From Amycolatopsis sulphurea (lineage in GTDB: Bacteria; Actinomycetota; Actinomycetes; Mycobacteriales; Pseudonocardiaceae): DNA of 64,000 nucleotides. A program made the translations under genes and the position numbers. Every line of letters starts with the position of its first letter. Positions within the stretch are counted from its first letter, which is position 1. The stretch lies in assembly GCF_002564045.1 (NCBI RefSeq), contig NZ_PDJK01000002.1, forward strand, positions 434,001 through 498,000, written 5' to 3'. The notes beneath the pieces were generated by a model, which was not told where the DNA came from, did not search any database, and worked only from the letters and a program-made list of their open reading frames with translations. Positions 44,899-55,644 of this stretch are shown one piece after another.

Positions 44899-47196
44899 TC
44901 ACCCGGCAGCAGCGAGCACCGCGGATTCCACCGTTCGGCGCCATCCCGGCTCGATCCGGCCACTGCGTGGGGCCACCGCGAACGAGTCGACTGCCACCCC
45001 GCCGAGCGTGGCCACCTTCGCCCACCGCACGCGAGCTTCGCCGCGAAGCGCACCTGCCACGCGAAACAGCAGGCCGATGCGGTCTGCCGCGCGAAGTTCC
45101 AGCACCACGGTGTCCGAGCCGCTCGTTTCGTCGTCGAACCAGCGCACGCGCGGGGCGACGACGGGCACCGACGAGGTGGAGTAGTCACGCTCTTTCGCCG
45201 CAAGACGGTCGATCAGGGGAAGAGCGCCGGACACTGCGCGCGCGAACTGTTCCCGCAAGAGCGCAGAGTCCGGCAGCGAGCCGAATCGCGGCGAAGCAGT
45301 GAACACACCCGCGCGACCCGCGTCGTGCAGTACGGCGCTGTGTACCTCCAGGGAATTCAACGCGAGCACTCCTGCGGCAGGTGCCAGCAGTTCGCCGCCC
45401 GTGGGCACCGCGAGAAACGCCGTCACCACCTTGCCGTGTGCAGTGATCCGGACCTGGCCGAGGCCGGTACGCGCGGCTTGGCCGACCAGGTCCCGCTGCG
45501 CTTCGTCCAGCGGCTCCGGTGGTGTGAATCCCTTGCCGTGCATTGCCTCTTCGCAGCTTGCGACAAGCTCGGCGAGCAGCCGGTCCTTCCAGTCGGTCCA
45601 CACGCCCGGTCCGGTGGCCAGCGAATCGGCGCGAGCGAGTGCGTGCAGCAGCTCCAACAGCACCACGTCGCTGTCCAGTGTCTTCGCAACACGAGACACT
45701 GTGGCCGGATCGGCGATGTCGCGCCGCGTCGCGGTGTGGGGCAGCAACAGGTGGTGCCGGACCATCGCCGACACGGTCGCGACATCCGTACGCGACAACC
45801 CGAGCCGTTCTGCGACGTGGGCGGAGATTTTCGCGCCCAGTTCCGAATGGTCGGCATCGCGGCCTTTGCCGATGTCGTGCAGCAGTGCACCGATCAGCAG
45901 CAGATCCGGGCGCGACACCGTCGTCGTCAGCTTCGCTGCTTCGACGCACGCCTGCACCAGATGCCGGTCCACAGTCCACTGATGCACCGGAGAACGGGGC
46001 GGTAGATCACGAATCGCGCCCCATTCCGGGAAAAGCCGCGCCCACAGGCCTGTCCGGTCCAGCGCCTCGACAGCGTCGACCAGGCCCTCCCCCGCGCCCA
46101 GCAGCTCGACGAGAGCGTTGCGCGCGTCATCCGGCCATGGCGTACGCAGCTCTGGTGCGGAGTCGGCCAAGGTGCGCAACGTGCCGTACGAAATCGATTT
46201 CCCAGTACGCGCAGAAGCCGCCGCAACCCGCAGGAGCAACGCTGGGTCTTTGGCCGGGACGGCATCACGCGCCAACGCGACCTCCGTGCCGTGCAACACC
46301 ACACCCTCTGCCAATGGCGTACGCGCGGGCCTTCGCCCGAATCGGGCGCGCGGTGGCTCCACAGTGGAGCGAAGCGCGACATCCACCGCGTACCCGATCA
46401 CTCGACCCGTGCCGGAAAGCTTGCGAGCCAAGGCGAACCGGTCGCTGAAGCCCAATTCTGCGGCCACGTGTTCGGCTTCCGGCGCGCTCAGCACGTCGCG
46501 CTCTCGTCGCAACTCACGCCGCAACTCGGTACGTACGTCGAGCAGGAGTCCCTTCGCAGCCAACAGCTCTTCGTTCGGACGGTCGGTCAGCTGCGCCGCC
46601 GCCAACGCCTCCAGCACGCCGAAATCCCGCAGGCCGCCTCGCCCGTGTTTCAGATCGGGTTCTGCAGACTGCGCGATCTCACCGCTGCGTCGCCAGCGCG
46701 TGTGTACGGAATCAGCCAGCTCCGACAGCCGCTTACGGGCCGTACGTCGCCACAGGTCGCGTGCGGCGGAAGCGAGCCGCGCGGTCAGGTCGGCGTCACC
46801 GGCGAGGTGCCGGGCGTCGAGCAGGCCGAGCGCGGTCCGCAGATCTTCCGAAGCGACCTGCACCGCTTCGCCCGGCGTACGCACGGAATGGTCCAGCCCG
46901 ACCTTCGCGTCCCACAGCGGGTACCACAGCGCGTCGGCCATCTCGCCGACCCGCGGGTTGCCGTTGTGCACGAGTACAAGGTCCAGATCCGAGAACGGCA
47001 CCAGCTCGCACCGCCCGAGACCGCCCACGGCGACCAGCGAGACACCCGGTTCCGCGGTGTCCAGTCCGGCCGCCGTGGCGGCTTTTCTCAGCCAGAACTC
47101 GTACAGGTCGACCAGTGCCGCCCGCAGCGCGGCCGGCCGCAGCCTGCCGTCCAGCAGTCCTGCGGCCGCCCTGCCCAGTTCACCCCCGTCGGTCAT
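44899..47196 (-). CDS. glnD: PII nucleotidyltransferase GlnD
   Basis: 765 aa. The nucleotidyltransferase site is VAVGGLGRCELVPFSDLDLVLVHNG (GG..DLD). The HD domain has LLIGALLHDIGKGRDADHSELGAKISAHVAERLGL, and two ACT domains end the protein (VVLELRAADRIGLLFRVAGALR). In actinobacteria this enzyme adenylylates rather than uridylylates PII (GlnK) at Tyr51, reporting nitrogen status. It follows glnB by 11 bases in the amt-glnB-glnD operon. ATG 47196 is the family start. Confidence 0.95.
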   Translation of the reverse strand: MTDGGELGRAAAGLLDGRLRPAALRAALVDLYEFWLRKAATAAGLDTAEPGVSLVAVGGLGRCELVPFSDLDLVLVHNGNPRVGEMADALWYPLWDAKVGLDHSVRTPGEAVQVASEDLRTALGLLDARHLAGDADLTARLASAARDLWRRTARKRLSELADSVHTRWRRSGEIAQSAEPDLKHGRGGLRDFGVLEALAAAQLTDRPNEELLAAKGLLLDVRTELRRELRRERDVLSAPEAEHVAAELGFSDRFALARKLSGTGRVIGYAVDVALRSTVEPPRARFGRRPARTPLAEGVVLHGTEVALARDAVPAKDPALLLRVAAASARTGKSISYGTLRTLADSAPELRTPWPDDARNALVELLGAGEGLVDAVEALDRTGLWARLFPEWGAIRDLPPRSPVHQWTVDRHLVQACVEAAKLTTTVSRPDLLLIGALLHDIGKGRDADHSELGAKISAHVAERLGLSRTDVATVSAMVRHHLLLPHTATRRDIADPATVSRVAKTLDSDVVLLELLHALARADSLATGPGVWTDWKDRLLAELVASCEEAMHGKGFTPPEPLDEAQRDLVGQAARTGLGQVRITAHGKVVTAFLAVPTGGELLAPAAGVLALNSLEVHSAVLHDAGRAGVFTASPRFGSLPDSALLREQFARAVSGALPLIDRLAAKERDYSTSSVPVVAPRVRWFDDETSGSDTVVLELRAADRIGLLFRVAGALRGEARVRWAKVATLGGVAVDSFAVAPRSGRIEPGWRRTVESAVLAAAG

Positions 47197-47207
47197 CCCC
47201 CGGCGCC

Positions 47208-49037
<1,830 letters not shown>

Positions 49038-49090
49038 CGGCCGTTCGGCCTGCCGCGTCCGGTTGCGAAACGTCATGGTCGAATAGCGGC

Positions 49091-49942
49091 ATGACAGCAG
49101 CCGGACCCGGAATCGACCCATTGCCACCACGGGTCGTGGACGCACTGCGCTGTTCGGTGTGCGGTTCCCCCATCGAGTTGGCCGGGCGCACTCTGCGTTG
49201 CGAAAGCCGTCACTCGTTCGACTTGGCCCGCCAGGGTTACGTCAATCTGTTGCACGCGCGGATCCCGGCCGGCACGGCGGACACGGCGCCGATGGTGGAG
49301 GCGCGCTCGGCATTGCTCACTTCGGGCGCGTACGCGCCTCTTGCGGACGCCGTCGCCGCCGCAGCCGGCGCGCCGAGCGGCTTGGTCGTGGACGCCGGTG
49401 CGGGGCCGGGCTACTACCTCTCTCGGGTCCTGGACGCGGCGCCGTCGGCCGTCGGCCTTGCGTTGGACGTGTCGGCCATAGCGTTGCGTCGCGCGGCAAG
49501 GGCGCACCCACGACTGGGCGCCGCGGTGTGGAACCTGTGGGAGCCGTGGCCGGTGGGCGACGGCGTCGCCGAAGTGGTGCTCGACGTCTTCTCGCCGCGC
49601 AACGCGGCCGAATTCCACCGGGTCCTCGCGCCTGGCGGCATTCTCGTCGTGGCCGCGCCGCTGCCCGGCCACCTCGCCGAACTGGGTGACCTCGTGCTCG
49701 CGGTGGACGAACGGAAGGAACAGCGCCTCGAAACCACTCTCGGCACGCACTTCACCCGTGAAGCGGTCACAGAGGTGGTGCGGACGAGCGCTTTCACCGC
49801 GCAGCAGGTACACGACGTGGTCGCGATGGGACCGGCAGGGTTCCACCTGGACCGCGACGGGCGTGGGGAGCGGCTTCGGTCCGCCGCTGCCAGGGACGTG
49901 ACGCTCGCCGTGACGGTCGGCGTCTGGCGACGTAACGACTGA
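49091..49942 (+). CDS. RlmA-type 23S rRNA (guanine-N1) methyltransferase
   Basis: 283 aa. A Zn-binding N-terminus (LRCSVCGSPIELAGRTLRCESRHSFDLARQGYVNLLH) is followed by the Rossmann methyltransferase core (GLVVDAGAGPGYYLSRVLDAAPSAVGLALDVSAIALRRAARAHP). It is an RlmA homologue acting on G745/G748 of helix 35; the closest resistance proteins are RlmAII/TlrB-type, which protect against tylosin-like macrolides. A resistance role is possible but cannot be shown here. ATG 49091, weak ribosome site. Confidence 0.87.
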   Translation: MTAAGPGIDPLPPRVVDALRCSVCGSPIELAGRTLRCESRHSFDLARQGYVNLLHARIPAGTADTAPMVEARSALLTSGAYAPLADAVAAAAGAPSGLVVDAGAGPGYYLSRVLDAAPSAVGLALDVSAIALRRAARAHPRLGAAVWNLWEPWPVGDGVAEVVLDVFSPRNAAEFHRVLAPGGILVVAAPLPGHLAELGDLVLAVDERKEQRLETTLGTHFTREAVTEVVRTSAFTAQQVHDVVAMGPAGFHLDRDGRGERLRSAAARDVTLAVTVGVWRRND

Positions 49943-50127
49943 TCACGTCACCGATTGACGCGGGCCCGCACAGTGGTCTCCCGGGTGCTCTCGTTCATCT
50001 CATCCGTCCTCTCCGGCTCCGGCGGAATCGTGCAGACAGGCCCAGTGAACTGCTCACCTCGTTCCCGGCCATGCCAAGCTCGCCACCACCGGACCAGGCC
50101 GGCACGGCACCCGGGATAGCCTGGGGT

Positions 50128-50304
50128 ATGGCGAAACCCTCTCCCCTGCAGATCCGCAACATCCTGGCCGCGGTGCTCATGGCCGCCGCGTTCGTGTGGA
50201 ACCTGGTGGCCGGCGGGCCGTGGTGGGTCAGCGCGATCGTCGGGGTCGCCTGCCTGCTGTCCTCGTTCTCCGCCTACCTGAACCGGCCGAGCGCCCGGGG
50301 CTAG
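50128..50304 (+). CDS. Two-helix small membrane protein
   Basis: 58 aa: MAKPSPLQIRNILAAVLMAAAFVWNLVAGGPWWVSAIVGVACLLSSFSAYLNRPSARG. Two helices (12-28, 32-48) with a Pro-Trp turn. Found widely in actinomycetes without known function, as far as I recognise the pattern. ATG 50128 follows TGGGG. Confidence 0.65.
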   Translation: MAKPSPLQIRNILAAVLMAAAFVWNLVAGGPWWVSAIVGVACLLSSFSAYLNRPSARG

Positions 50305-50401
50305 TTGGCGTTCAGCCGGTGGCCGCGCGCACTTCGCCGGGAGTTCAGCCGCCGCTGATCTACTCTCTTCCGCCGAAACGCGGCAGGAGAACGGAGCGCT
50401 G

Positions 50402-50734
50402 GTGTCAGGGAACGGCTTCACCGTCCATACAGACGAGTTGCACACTTTCAGCAGGTATTTGGACGGCAGGACCGCACCAGCGGTGCACGACGCGGCGAAG
50501 TCGGTGGACGACGCCAACCGCGGGGACGTCGATTCGTTCGGCGTGCTCCTCGCGCAGCTCCTCGCCGTCCCCGCGCGGATCACGCTGAAGACCGTTTCCG
50601 ACAATCTGCACGGCGTCGCCGACGATGTGACCAAAACCGCAGGCAGCACCAAGCAGGCGGCGGAGCGTTACGCCGAGCAGGACGCGCATTTCGCGGCCGG
50701 GCTCGGCAAGTTCGATCCGGAGGCGGCCGGATGA
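50402..50734 (+). CDS. WXG100-like small protein of an ESX-type pair
   Basis: 110 aa all-helical protein: FTVHTDELHTFSRYLDGRTAPAVHDAAKSVDDANRGDVDSFG, then LKTVSDNLHGVADDVTKTAGSTKQAAERYAEQDAHFAAG, a helix-turn-helix pair typical of ESX/type VII secretion substrates or chaperones, but without a clear WxG turn. GTG 50402 after GGAGCGCT. Its stop overlaps the start of the next gene by 4 bases, so the pair is coupled. Confidence 0.65.
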   Translation: MSGNGFTVHTDELHTFSRYLDGRTAPAVHDAAKSVDDANRGDVDSFGVLLAQLLAVPARITLKTVSDNLHGVADDVTKTAGSTKQAAERYAEQDAHFAAGLGKFDPEAAG

Positions 50735-52119
50735 GCCTCGTCGAGCCGACCACCACCACCGGCGCGGGCGTCGCGGACAGCTGGCACAGCGTCGCCTCCT
50801 CGATCCGGGAGATCCGGGATCTGCACGGCGCGGACGCTGCCGCGGTGGGCGTGGAGATCGGGGTTTCGCTGGCCGGCGCGATCGCGGACACCGTCGCGTT
50901 CGCCCTGGACCCGCTCGGCAAGCTGATCGCCGCCGGGCTCGGCTGGATGGTCGAGCACCTGTCGTTCCTCAAGATGCCGCTGGACAAGCTGGCCGGTGAC
51001 CCCGCCGCGATCAAGGCGATGGCCGAACAGCTGCATCGGACCGGCGAAGACCTGCGTAACTCCGCGAAGGACCTGGACCGCACTCTGGAGAAGACGATCA
51101 CCGAGTGGCAGGGTGGCGGCTTCGAGGCGTTCCGGAACGAGATCGGGCAGCGGCGCGGCCAGATCGAGAGCGCCGGGCAGTCGGTCGACGCCGCCGGTTA
51201 CGTCGTGGAGACGACGATGGCGCTGGTCACCGCGTCGCGTGCGCTGATCCGGGACATGATCACCACGTTCCTCGGCGAGATCATCTCCACCATGCTGATC
51301 GCGCTGGGGATGGCGGCGTTCACCTTCGGCGCGTCGCTCGTGGCCGGGGTGGCCAACTGCGTCCGGGTGGGGATCTCGCTGGCGCTGGACTTCTCGTCGA
51401 AGCTGGCCAAGATCCTCGGGCTCGGCGGGCGCACCGCGGCGCGGCTGGCGGAGCTGGCCGCGAAGGTCAAGCCCGCGCCGGGCGGCGGCAGCGCGGGAGG
51501 CACGCAGGAGCTGACCGATCTTCGGCCGCCTACCCCGCACAACCCCGGCACGCCGCCTCCGCCGGACAGGAGCACCCCGCCGCCCCGAGAGGTGCACGAG
51601 GAAGACCCGTACGCGACGTGGCTGGCCGCGGATAGGCACTTCAATCCGCCGCCCCACACCGAAAACGCACTGCCGTCGCACGACACGGGCACCCCATCGC
51701 TGCACAGTGAGCGTCCATCGTCCGACACGACGACCACGTCGACCACTTCGACAGCCGGAACCGAGCCGCCCGCACCGAAGCCGCAGTCGCCGTTCAAGCC
51801 CTACGACATCGGGTTCATGAAGAAGCACGAGGACTGGATGAAGTCCGCGTGCGAGCGCATCAAGGGCTACACCGGCGGCAAGAACGCCTGGGACGACATC
51901 GTCAAGGCACCGGACAAGTTCTTCCAGAAGTACCCGGAGGCCTACCCGTACCTGAAGGGCATCGCCGACACGAAGAGCAGCAAGAACCTCGTGGGCTGGG
52001 GCGGCAAATCGGCGGTCACGCTCGACAAGTCCCTCACCGACGTCCAGATGCAGGCGGACGACGCCTGGGCGCAGTCGGACGAGCAGTGGCGCACGGACCC
52101 GGCAGCGCAGAAGGCCTGA
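50731..52119 (+). CDS. WXG100-domain protein with C-terminal domain, possible type VII effector
   Basis: 462 aa. Residues 60-170 are helical with TITEWQGGGFEAFRNEIGQ, a WxG turn. A hydrophobic stretch follows (about 170-215: MITTFLGEIISTMLIALGMAAFTFGASLVAGV). A Pro/Thr-rich, disordered linker (about 250-340) leads to a 110-residue charged C-terminal domain (SPFKPYDIGFMKKHEDWMKSACERIKGYTGGKNAWDDIVKAP) that I do not recognise. This layout, WXG head, linker and variable tail, resembles polymorphic toxins exported by type VII systems. No immunity gene is evident downstream, which argues against toxicity. Confidence 0.6.
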   Translation: MSLVEPTTTTGAGVADSWHSVASSIREIRDLHGADAAAVGVEIGVSLAGAIADTVAFALDPLGKLIAAGLGWMVEHLSFLKMPLDKLAGDPAAIKAMAEQLHRTGEDLRNSAKDLDRTLEKTITEWQGGGFEAFRNEIGQRRGQIESAGQSVDAAGYVVETTMALVTASRALIRDMITTFLGEIISTMLIALGMAAFTFGASLVAGVANCVRVGISLALDFSSKLAKILGLGGRTAARLAELAAKVKPAPGGGSAGGTQELTDLRPPTPHNPGTPPPPDRSTPPPREVHEEDPYATWLAADRHFNPPPHTENALPSHDTGTPSLHSERPSSDTTTTSTTSTAGTEPPAPKPQSPFKPYDIGFMKKHEDWMKSACERIKGYTGGKNAWDDIVKAPDKFFQKYPEAYPYLKGIADTKSSKNLVGWGGKSAVTLDKSLTDVQMQADDAWAQSDEQWRTDPAAQKA

Positions 52120-52125
52120 CCACGC

Positions 52126-53142
52126 TCAAGCGGTCGTCTCAGCGAAACGTGCGGTCACGGATTCGCGGCCGCGTTTCGTCAATTCGCCGTGCAGGCGCAA
52201 GCGGGCCAAGCCGCCGTCCGGGTAGATGTCCAGGCGGGCCTCGGTGATCTCCGGACCCTCCGCCAGTGCGAAGCGGTGGCGGGTGTCCGGTTGCAGCCGC
52301 GTGCGGGGCAGCAACGGCGCCCACTCGCCGTCGTCGAGCCTGCCGCTCACCACGGCCCAGCCCGGGGCGTTGCCCTTGAGGTTGCTCGTGTCCAGTTCCG
52401 CGAACCGGACGAGGCCCGCGCCGGCCAGCGCCACCGTCACCCAGTCGTTGCCGTCGTCGCGGCGGCGGGCGGTTTCCCAGCCTTCCGCCTGGTGCGCGGC
52501 CAATCCGGGAGAGAACAGGTTGTTCGGCGAGGAGTAGAACCTGTTGCTGCAGCCGGTGACCCGGGCGCCGTTCTCCAGCGCGGCCAGGTCCAGCGACCGC
52601 GGATCCAGCAGGGCGGGATCGGGGACCGGGTCACCGTGCACGCGGAGCCGGGCCACGCCGCCGTCGGGATGCTGGGTGAGCCGCACGTGCGTGTAGCGGC
52701 GCGGGGAGGTGACCGGGAAGACGTTCTCCGCGTCCCCGGCCGCCGGCGCGTGGTCCACCAGAACCTCCCAGTCCGCGCCCCGCAGCTCTTCCGCGCTCGG
52801 ATAACCGGGCACCGACACGGCCGCGACCGAGACGAACGGCGGGTAGTTTCCCTTGAAGAACGCGGTATCCACGATCACGCCGGAGAGCACCCCGCCGAGG
52901 CCGAGCCGCACGATCGCGTGGTCGTCGCCGGATGCGCGGCGCCGCCGGGTCTCCCAGCCGTCGTAGACCTGGCCTTTGGGACCGAAGGTCTCCGCCCGGT
53001 GCACCGGGCGCCACGGGTTGACCAGGTTCTCCTTCTCCGCGAACAGCTCGTCGGTGGCCCACATGACGGTCCCGCCGAACTGCCGTGACGCCAGGTCTGG
53101 CTGATCTGTCCACTCCGGACGGACGGGCAGGGGTTCCTCCAT
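52126..53142 (-). CDS. alc: Allantoicase
   Basis: 338 aa with two similar beta-sandwich halves: SRQFGGTVMWATDELFAEKENLVNP at 19-45 and NRFYSSPNNLFSPGLAAHQAEGWETARRRDDGNDWVTVALAG further on. It hydrolyses allantoate to ureidoglycolate and urea. Starts 2 bases after the allB stop on the same strand and overlaps tail to tail only by spacing with the ESX gene. Confidence 0.94.
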   Translation of the reverse strand: MEEPLPVRPEWTDQPDLASRQFGGTVMWATDELFAEKENLVNPWRPVHRAETFGPKGQVYDGWETRRRRASGDDHAIVRLGLGGVLSGVIVDTAFFKGNYPPFVSVAAVSVPGYPSAEELRGADWEVLVDHAPAAGDAENVFPVTSPRRYTHVRLTQHPDGGVARLRVHGDPVPDPALLDPRSLDLAALENGARVTGCSNRFYSSPNNLFSPGLAAHQAEGWETARRRDDGNDWVTVALAGAGLVRFAELDTSNLKGNAPGWAVVSGRLDDGEWAPLLPRTRLQPDTRHRFALAEGPEITEARLDIYPDGGLARLRLHGELTKRGRESVTARFAETTA

Positions 53143-53144
53143 CG

Positions 53145-54473
53145 CTAGCAGTCTCCTCTCCTGAGCAGCCGCCCACGCGGCTCGCCGCCGGTCACCGGTT
53201 CCCCACGCAGCCAGGTGCCCCGCACGACCCCGGCCAGCGGGCGCTGGTCGTAGGCGCTCACCGGGTTGCGGTGCGCCAGCTTCGCGACGTCCACCACGAA
53301 CGCCTCGTCCGGTGCGAACACGCAGAAATCCGCGTCACAGCCGGGTTCGAGGCGTCCTTTGCGCCGCATGCCCACCTGTGCCGCCGGGTTCTCGGACATC
53401 CAGGCGACCACATCGGACAGTGTGAAACCCCGTTGCCTGGCTTGGGTCCAGACCGCCGGAAGACCCAGCTGCAGACTGGAGATCCCACCCCAGGCGAGAC
53501 CGAAGTCGCCGGTGTCGAACCGCTTCAGCTCCGGCGTACACGGCGAATGGTCGCTGACCACGGTTTCGATCACGCCGTCCGCGAGTCCCTTCCACAGCAG
53601 CTCCCGGTTTCCCGCCTCACGGATCGGTGGGCAGCACTTGAATTGCGTTGCCCCGTCACGGATCTCCTCGGCGACGAAGCTCAGGTAGTGTGGGCAGGTC
53701 TCCACCGACAGCGCCACACCGTCGCGTCGGGCACCGGCGATGAGCTGCAGAGCGTCCGAAGAGGACAGATGAAGGACGTGTGCCCGGGCACCCGTGCGCC
53801 GGGCCGCCTCGATGACGTGCGCGATGGCCAGATTCTCCGCGCCACGGGGACGGGAGGACAGGAAATCGGCGTACCGCTCGCCGCGCGGATCCGGCGCCGC
53901 GTCGATCGCTTCGGAATCCTCCGCGTGCACGATCAGCTGCGCGCCGAACGAGGCCAGCTCCCGCATCGCCGACTCCAGCCCGGCCGGGTCCAGCGGAGGG
54001 AATTCGTCGACCCCGGAATGCAGCAGGAAACACTTGAACCCGAACGCACCCTCGTCGTGCAACGCGCGCAGCGCGCCCTCGTTGCCTGGCACTGCACCGC
54101 CCCAGAACCCGACGTCGACGTGCACCCGGCCCTCGGCAGCCGCGCGCTTGACCGCCAGCGAGACCACGTCGACCGTCGGCGGCAAGCTGTTGAGGGGCAT
54201 GTCCACGATGGTGGTGACGCCACCGGCGGCGGCCGCGCGAGTCGCCGTCTCGAACCCTTCCCACTCCGCCCGGCCCGGATCGTTGACGTGCACATGGGTG
54301 TCGACGAGCCCGGGCAGCAACACCTCGTCTTCGCCGAGTGCCATCACCCGCGTACCCGGCAGGTCCACGGATCCGGGCACCACTACGGCGATTCGGCCGT
54401 CTTCGACCCCGAGCGTCACCGGGCCTTCCCCGGCCGGAGTCACCGCCCGAGCGGCGCGTACCACGAGATCCAT
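53145..54473 (-). CDS. allB: Allantoinase
   Basis: 442 aa cyclic amidohydrolase opening allantoin to allantoate. Metal ligands: LVDTHVHVNDPGRAEWEGF, the carboxylated Lys in FGFKCFLLHSGVDEF, VHAEDSEAI, HVLHLSSSDALQL, and the Asp in VSDHSPCTPELKR. ATG 54473 follows GAGGAG. First gene of the allB-alc unit; divergent from the HTH regulator at 54598. Confidence 0.95.
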   Translation of the reverse strand: MDLVVRAARAVTPAGEGPVTLGVEDGRIAVVVPGSVDLPGTRVMALGEDEVLLPGLVDTHVHVNDPGRAEWEGFETATRAAAAGGVTTIVDMPLNSLPPTVDVVSLAVKRAAAEGRVHVDVGFWGGAVPGNEGALRALHDEGAFGFKCFLLHSGVDEFPPLDPAGLESAMRELASFGAQLIVHAEDSEAIDAAPDPRGERYADFLSSRPRGAENLAIAHVIEAARRTGARAHVLHLSSSDALQLIAGARRDGVALSVETCPHYLSFVAEEIRDGATQFKCCPPIREAGNRELLWKGLADGVIETVVSDHSPCTPELKRFDTGDFGLAWGGISSLQLGLPAVWTQARQRGFTLSDVVAWMSENPAAQVGMRRKGRLEPGCDADFCVFAPDEAFVVDVAKLAHRNPVSAYDQRPLAGVVRGTWLRGEPVTGGEPRGRLLRRGDC

Positions 54474-54525
54474 CGGCGGGCACACTCCTCACCCCGACAC
54501 CGGTATTTCACGGTACGGAAAGGCT

Positions 54526-54537
54526 GTTTCGCCAAAC
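54526..54537. promoter_or_regulatory. GTTT-CGCC-AAAC inverted repeat between allB and the regulator
   Basis: A short symmetric element in the 124-bp divergent spacer, near an imperfect TTTCACGG/TACGGAAA. It could bind the adjacent regulator. Weak evidence. Confidence 0.3.
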
Positions 54538-54597
54538 GAGATTAGCGACGCCGTTCGCGGCTCGTCAACGCCGCCCGGCGCACGTTACGGTCAGTGG

Positions 54598-55074
54598 GTG
54601 CAGTTGGAAGCCGAATTCACCAGCGAGCCGTTCCACGGCGAAGGCGCTCCGCCGGAGCACGCCCTCCTGGCCCGCGCCGCGGCCGAGGAGGCCGGGCTGG
54701 AAACCGACTTCGGCCCGCTCGGCACCCTCGCCCGCGGCAGCGCGGACGAGCTGCTGGAGTCGCTGCCCGCGATCGCGCGGGCAGCGCTCGAAGGCGGCGC
54801 CACCCGGGTCACCCTGCAGCTTCGGCGCACCGGCGAAACCGAGCCCGGCCCGCCCGTCGAGCTGAACCGCGCGCTGTCCCGGCTGATCGCCGACGTGGAG
54901 CGGGAACTGGGCGCGAAGCTGGCCGAGCTGGACCGCCCCGGCAAGCAGCGCGCGGTGCGGCTGCTGCGCGAACGCGGCGCGTTCCACCTGCGGAAATCGG
55001 TGTCCGCGGTGGCCGAAGCGCTGGGCGTCACCCGCTTCACGGTCTACAACTATCTCAACCGGGAAGGCGACTGA
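54598..55074 (+). CDS. YkoF-like/thiamine-binding-fold domain fused to a helix-turn-helix
   Basis: 158 aa. Residues 1-80 (MQLEAEFTSEPFHGEGAPPEHALLARAAAEEAGLETDFGPLGTLARGSADELLESLPAIARAALEGGATRVTLQLRRTG) look like an MTH1187/YkoF small-molecule-binding fold. Residues 95-158 form helices ending in FHLRKSVSAVAEALGVTRFTVYNYLNREGD, a convincing helix-turn-helix. Sitting between allB-alc and uraD-uraH-pucL, it is the likely local regulator of ureide/urate degradation, maybe sensing a purine breakdown product. GTG 54598 chosen by conservation of the fold. Confidence 0.7.
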   Translation: MQLEAEFTSEPFHGEGAPPEHALLARAAAEEAGLETDFGPLGTLARGSADELLESLPAIARAALEGGATRVTLQLRRTGETEPGPPVELNRALSRLIADVERELGAKLAELDRPGKQRAVRLLRERGAFHLRKSVSAVAEALGVTRFTVYNYLNREGD

Positions 55075-55080
55075 CCAGCC

Positions 55081-55104
55081 CGTTCAACAAACTGTTGACG
55101 AACG
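55081..55104. promoter_or_regulatory. Inverted repeat upstream of uraD: candidate operator
   Basis: TCAACA-AAC-TGTTGA (55084-55098) inside outer CGTTC/GAACG, 67-85 bases before the uraD start and just past the regulator's stop. It is AT-rich against its surroundings. Confidence 0.5.
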
Positions 55105-55164
55105 GCCAAGCCAGTCGTACGGTCGGCGGAACAGCCAGGTCCCCCCTGCCGCGAGGAGGTCCCC

Positions 55165-55644
55165 GTGCCGCTCGCACTCGCCGAGTTCAACTCCGCGGAA
55201 GCCGCCGACGTCCGGCCCGTGCTCGCTGCCTGCCTGGCCGCGCCACGCTGGGTCGAGACCGTGCTGAGCGGACGCCCGTACGCCGATCTCGCCGCCCTGC
55301 ACGCGGCCGCGGACCTGCCACTACGCCGGGACGAGGTTCGCGCCGCCATCGCGACGCATCCCCGGATCGGGGAACCGCCCGGCGGCCACCGCGCCGAGGA
55401 CGGCTGGTCGCGGGCAGACCAGTCCGAAGTGGACAATGCGGACGAGTTCGTCGCCGCCAACGTCGAGTACGAAGCCCGCTTCGGCCACGTCTTCCTGGTG
55501 CGCGCACAGGGCCGCAGCGGGGCCGAACTGCTGGCAAACCTCCGGAAGCGGCTGGGCAACGACCCGGAGTCCGAATTGGACGTCGCGGGCGCCGAGCTGA
55601 CCGAGATTGCGCATCTGCGGCTGGCGAAAGCGGTGACGGCATGA
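55165..55644 (+). CDS. uraD: OHCU decarboxylase
   Basis: 159 aa. Turns 2-oxo-4-hydroxy-4-carboxy-5-ureidoimidazoline into S-allantoin. The catalytic His is in ATHPRIGEPPGGH (65-69) and the helix FGHVFLVRAQGRSGAELLANLRKRLGNDPESEL closes the active site. GTG 55165 follows CGAGGAGG. It overlaps uraH by 4 bases. Confidence 0.94.
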   Translation: MPLALAEFNSAEAADVRPVLAACLAAPRWVETVLSGRPYADLAALHAAADLPLRRDEVRAAIATHPRIGEPPGGHRAEDGWSRADQSEVDNADEFVAANVEYEARFGHVFLVRAQGRSGAELLANLRKRLGNDPESELDVAGAELTEIAHLRLAKAVTA

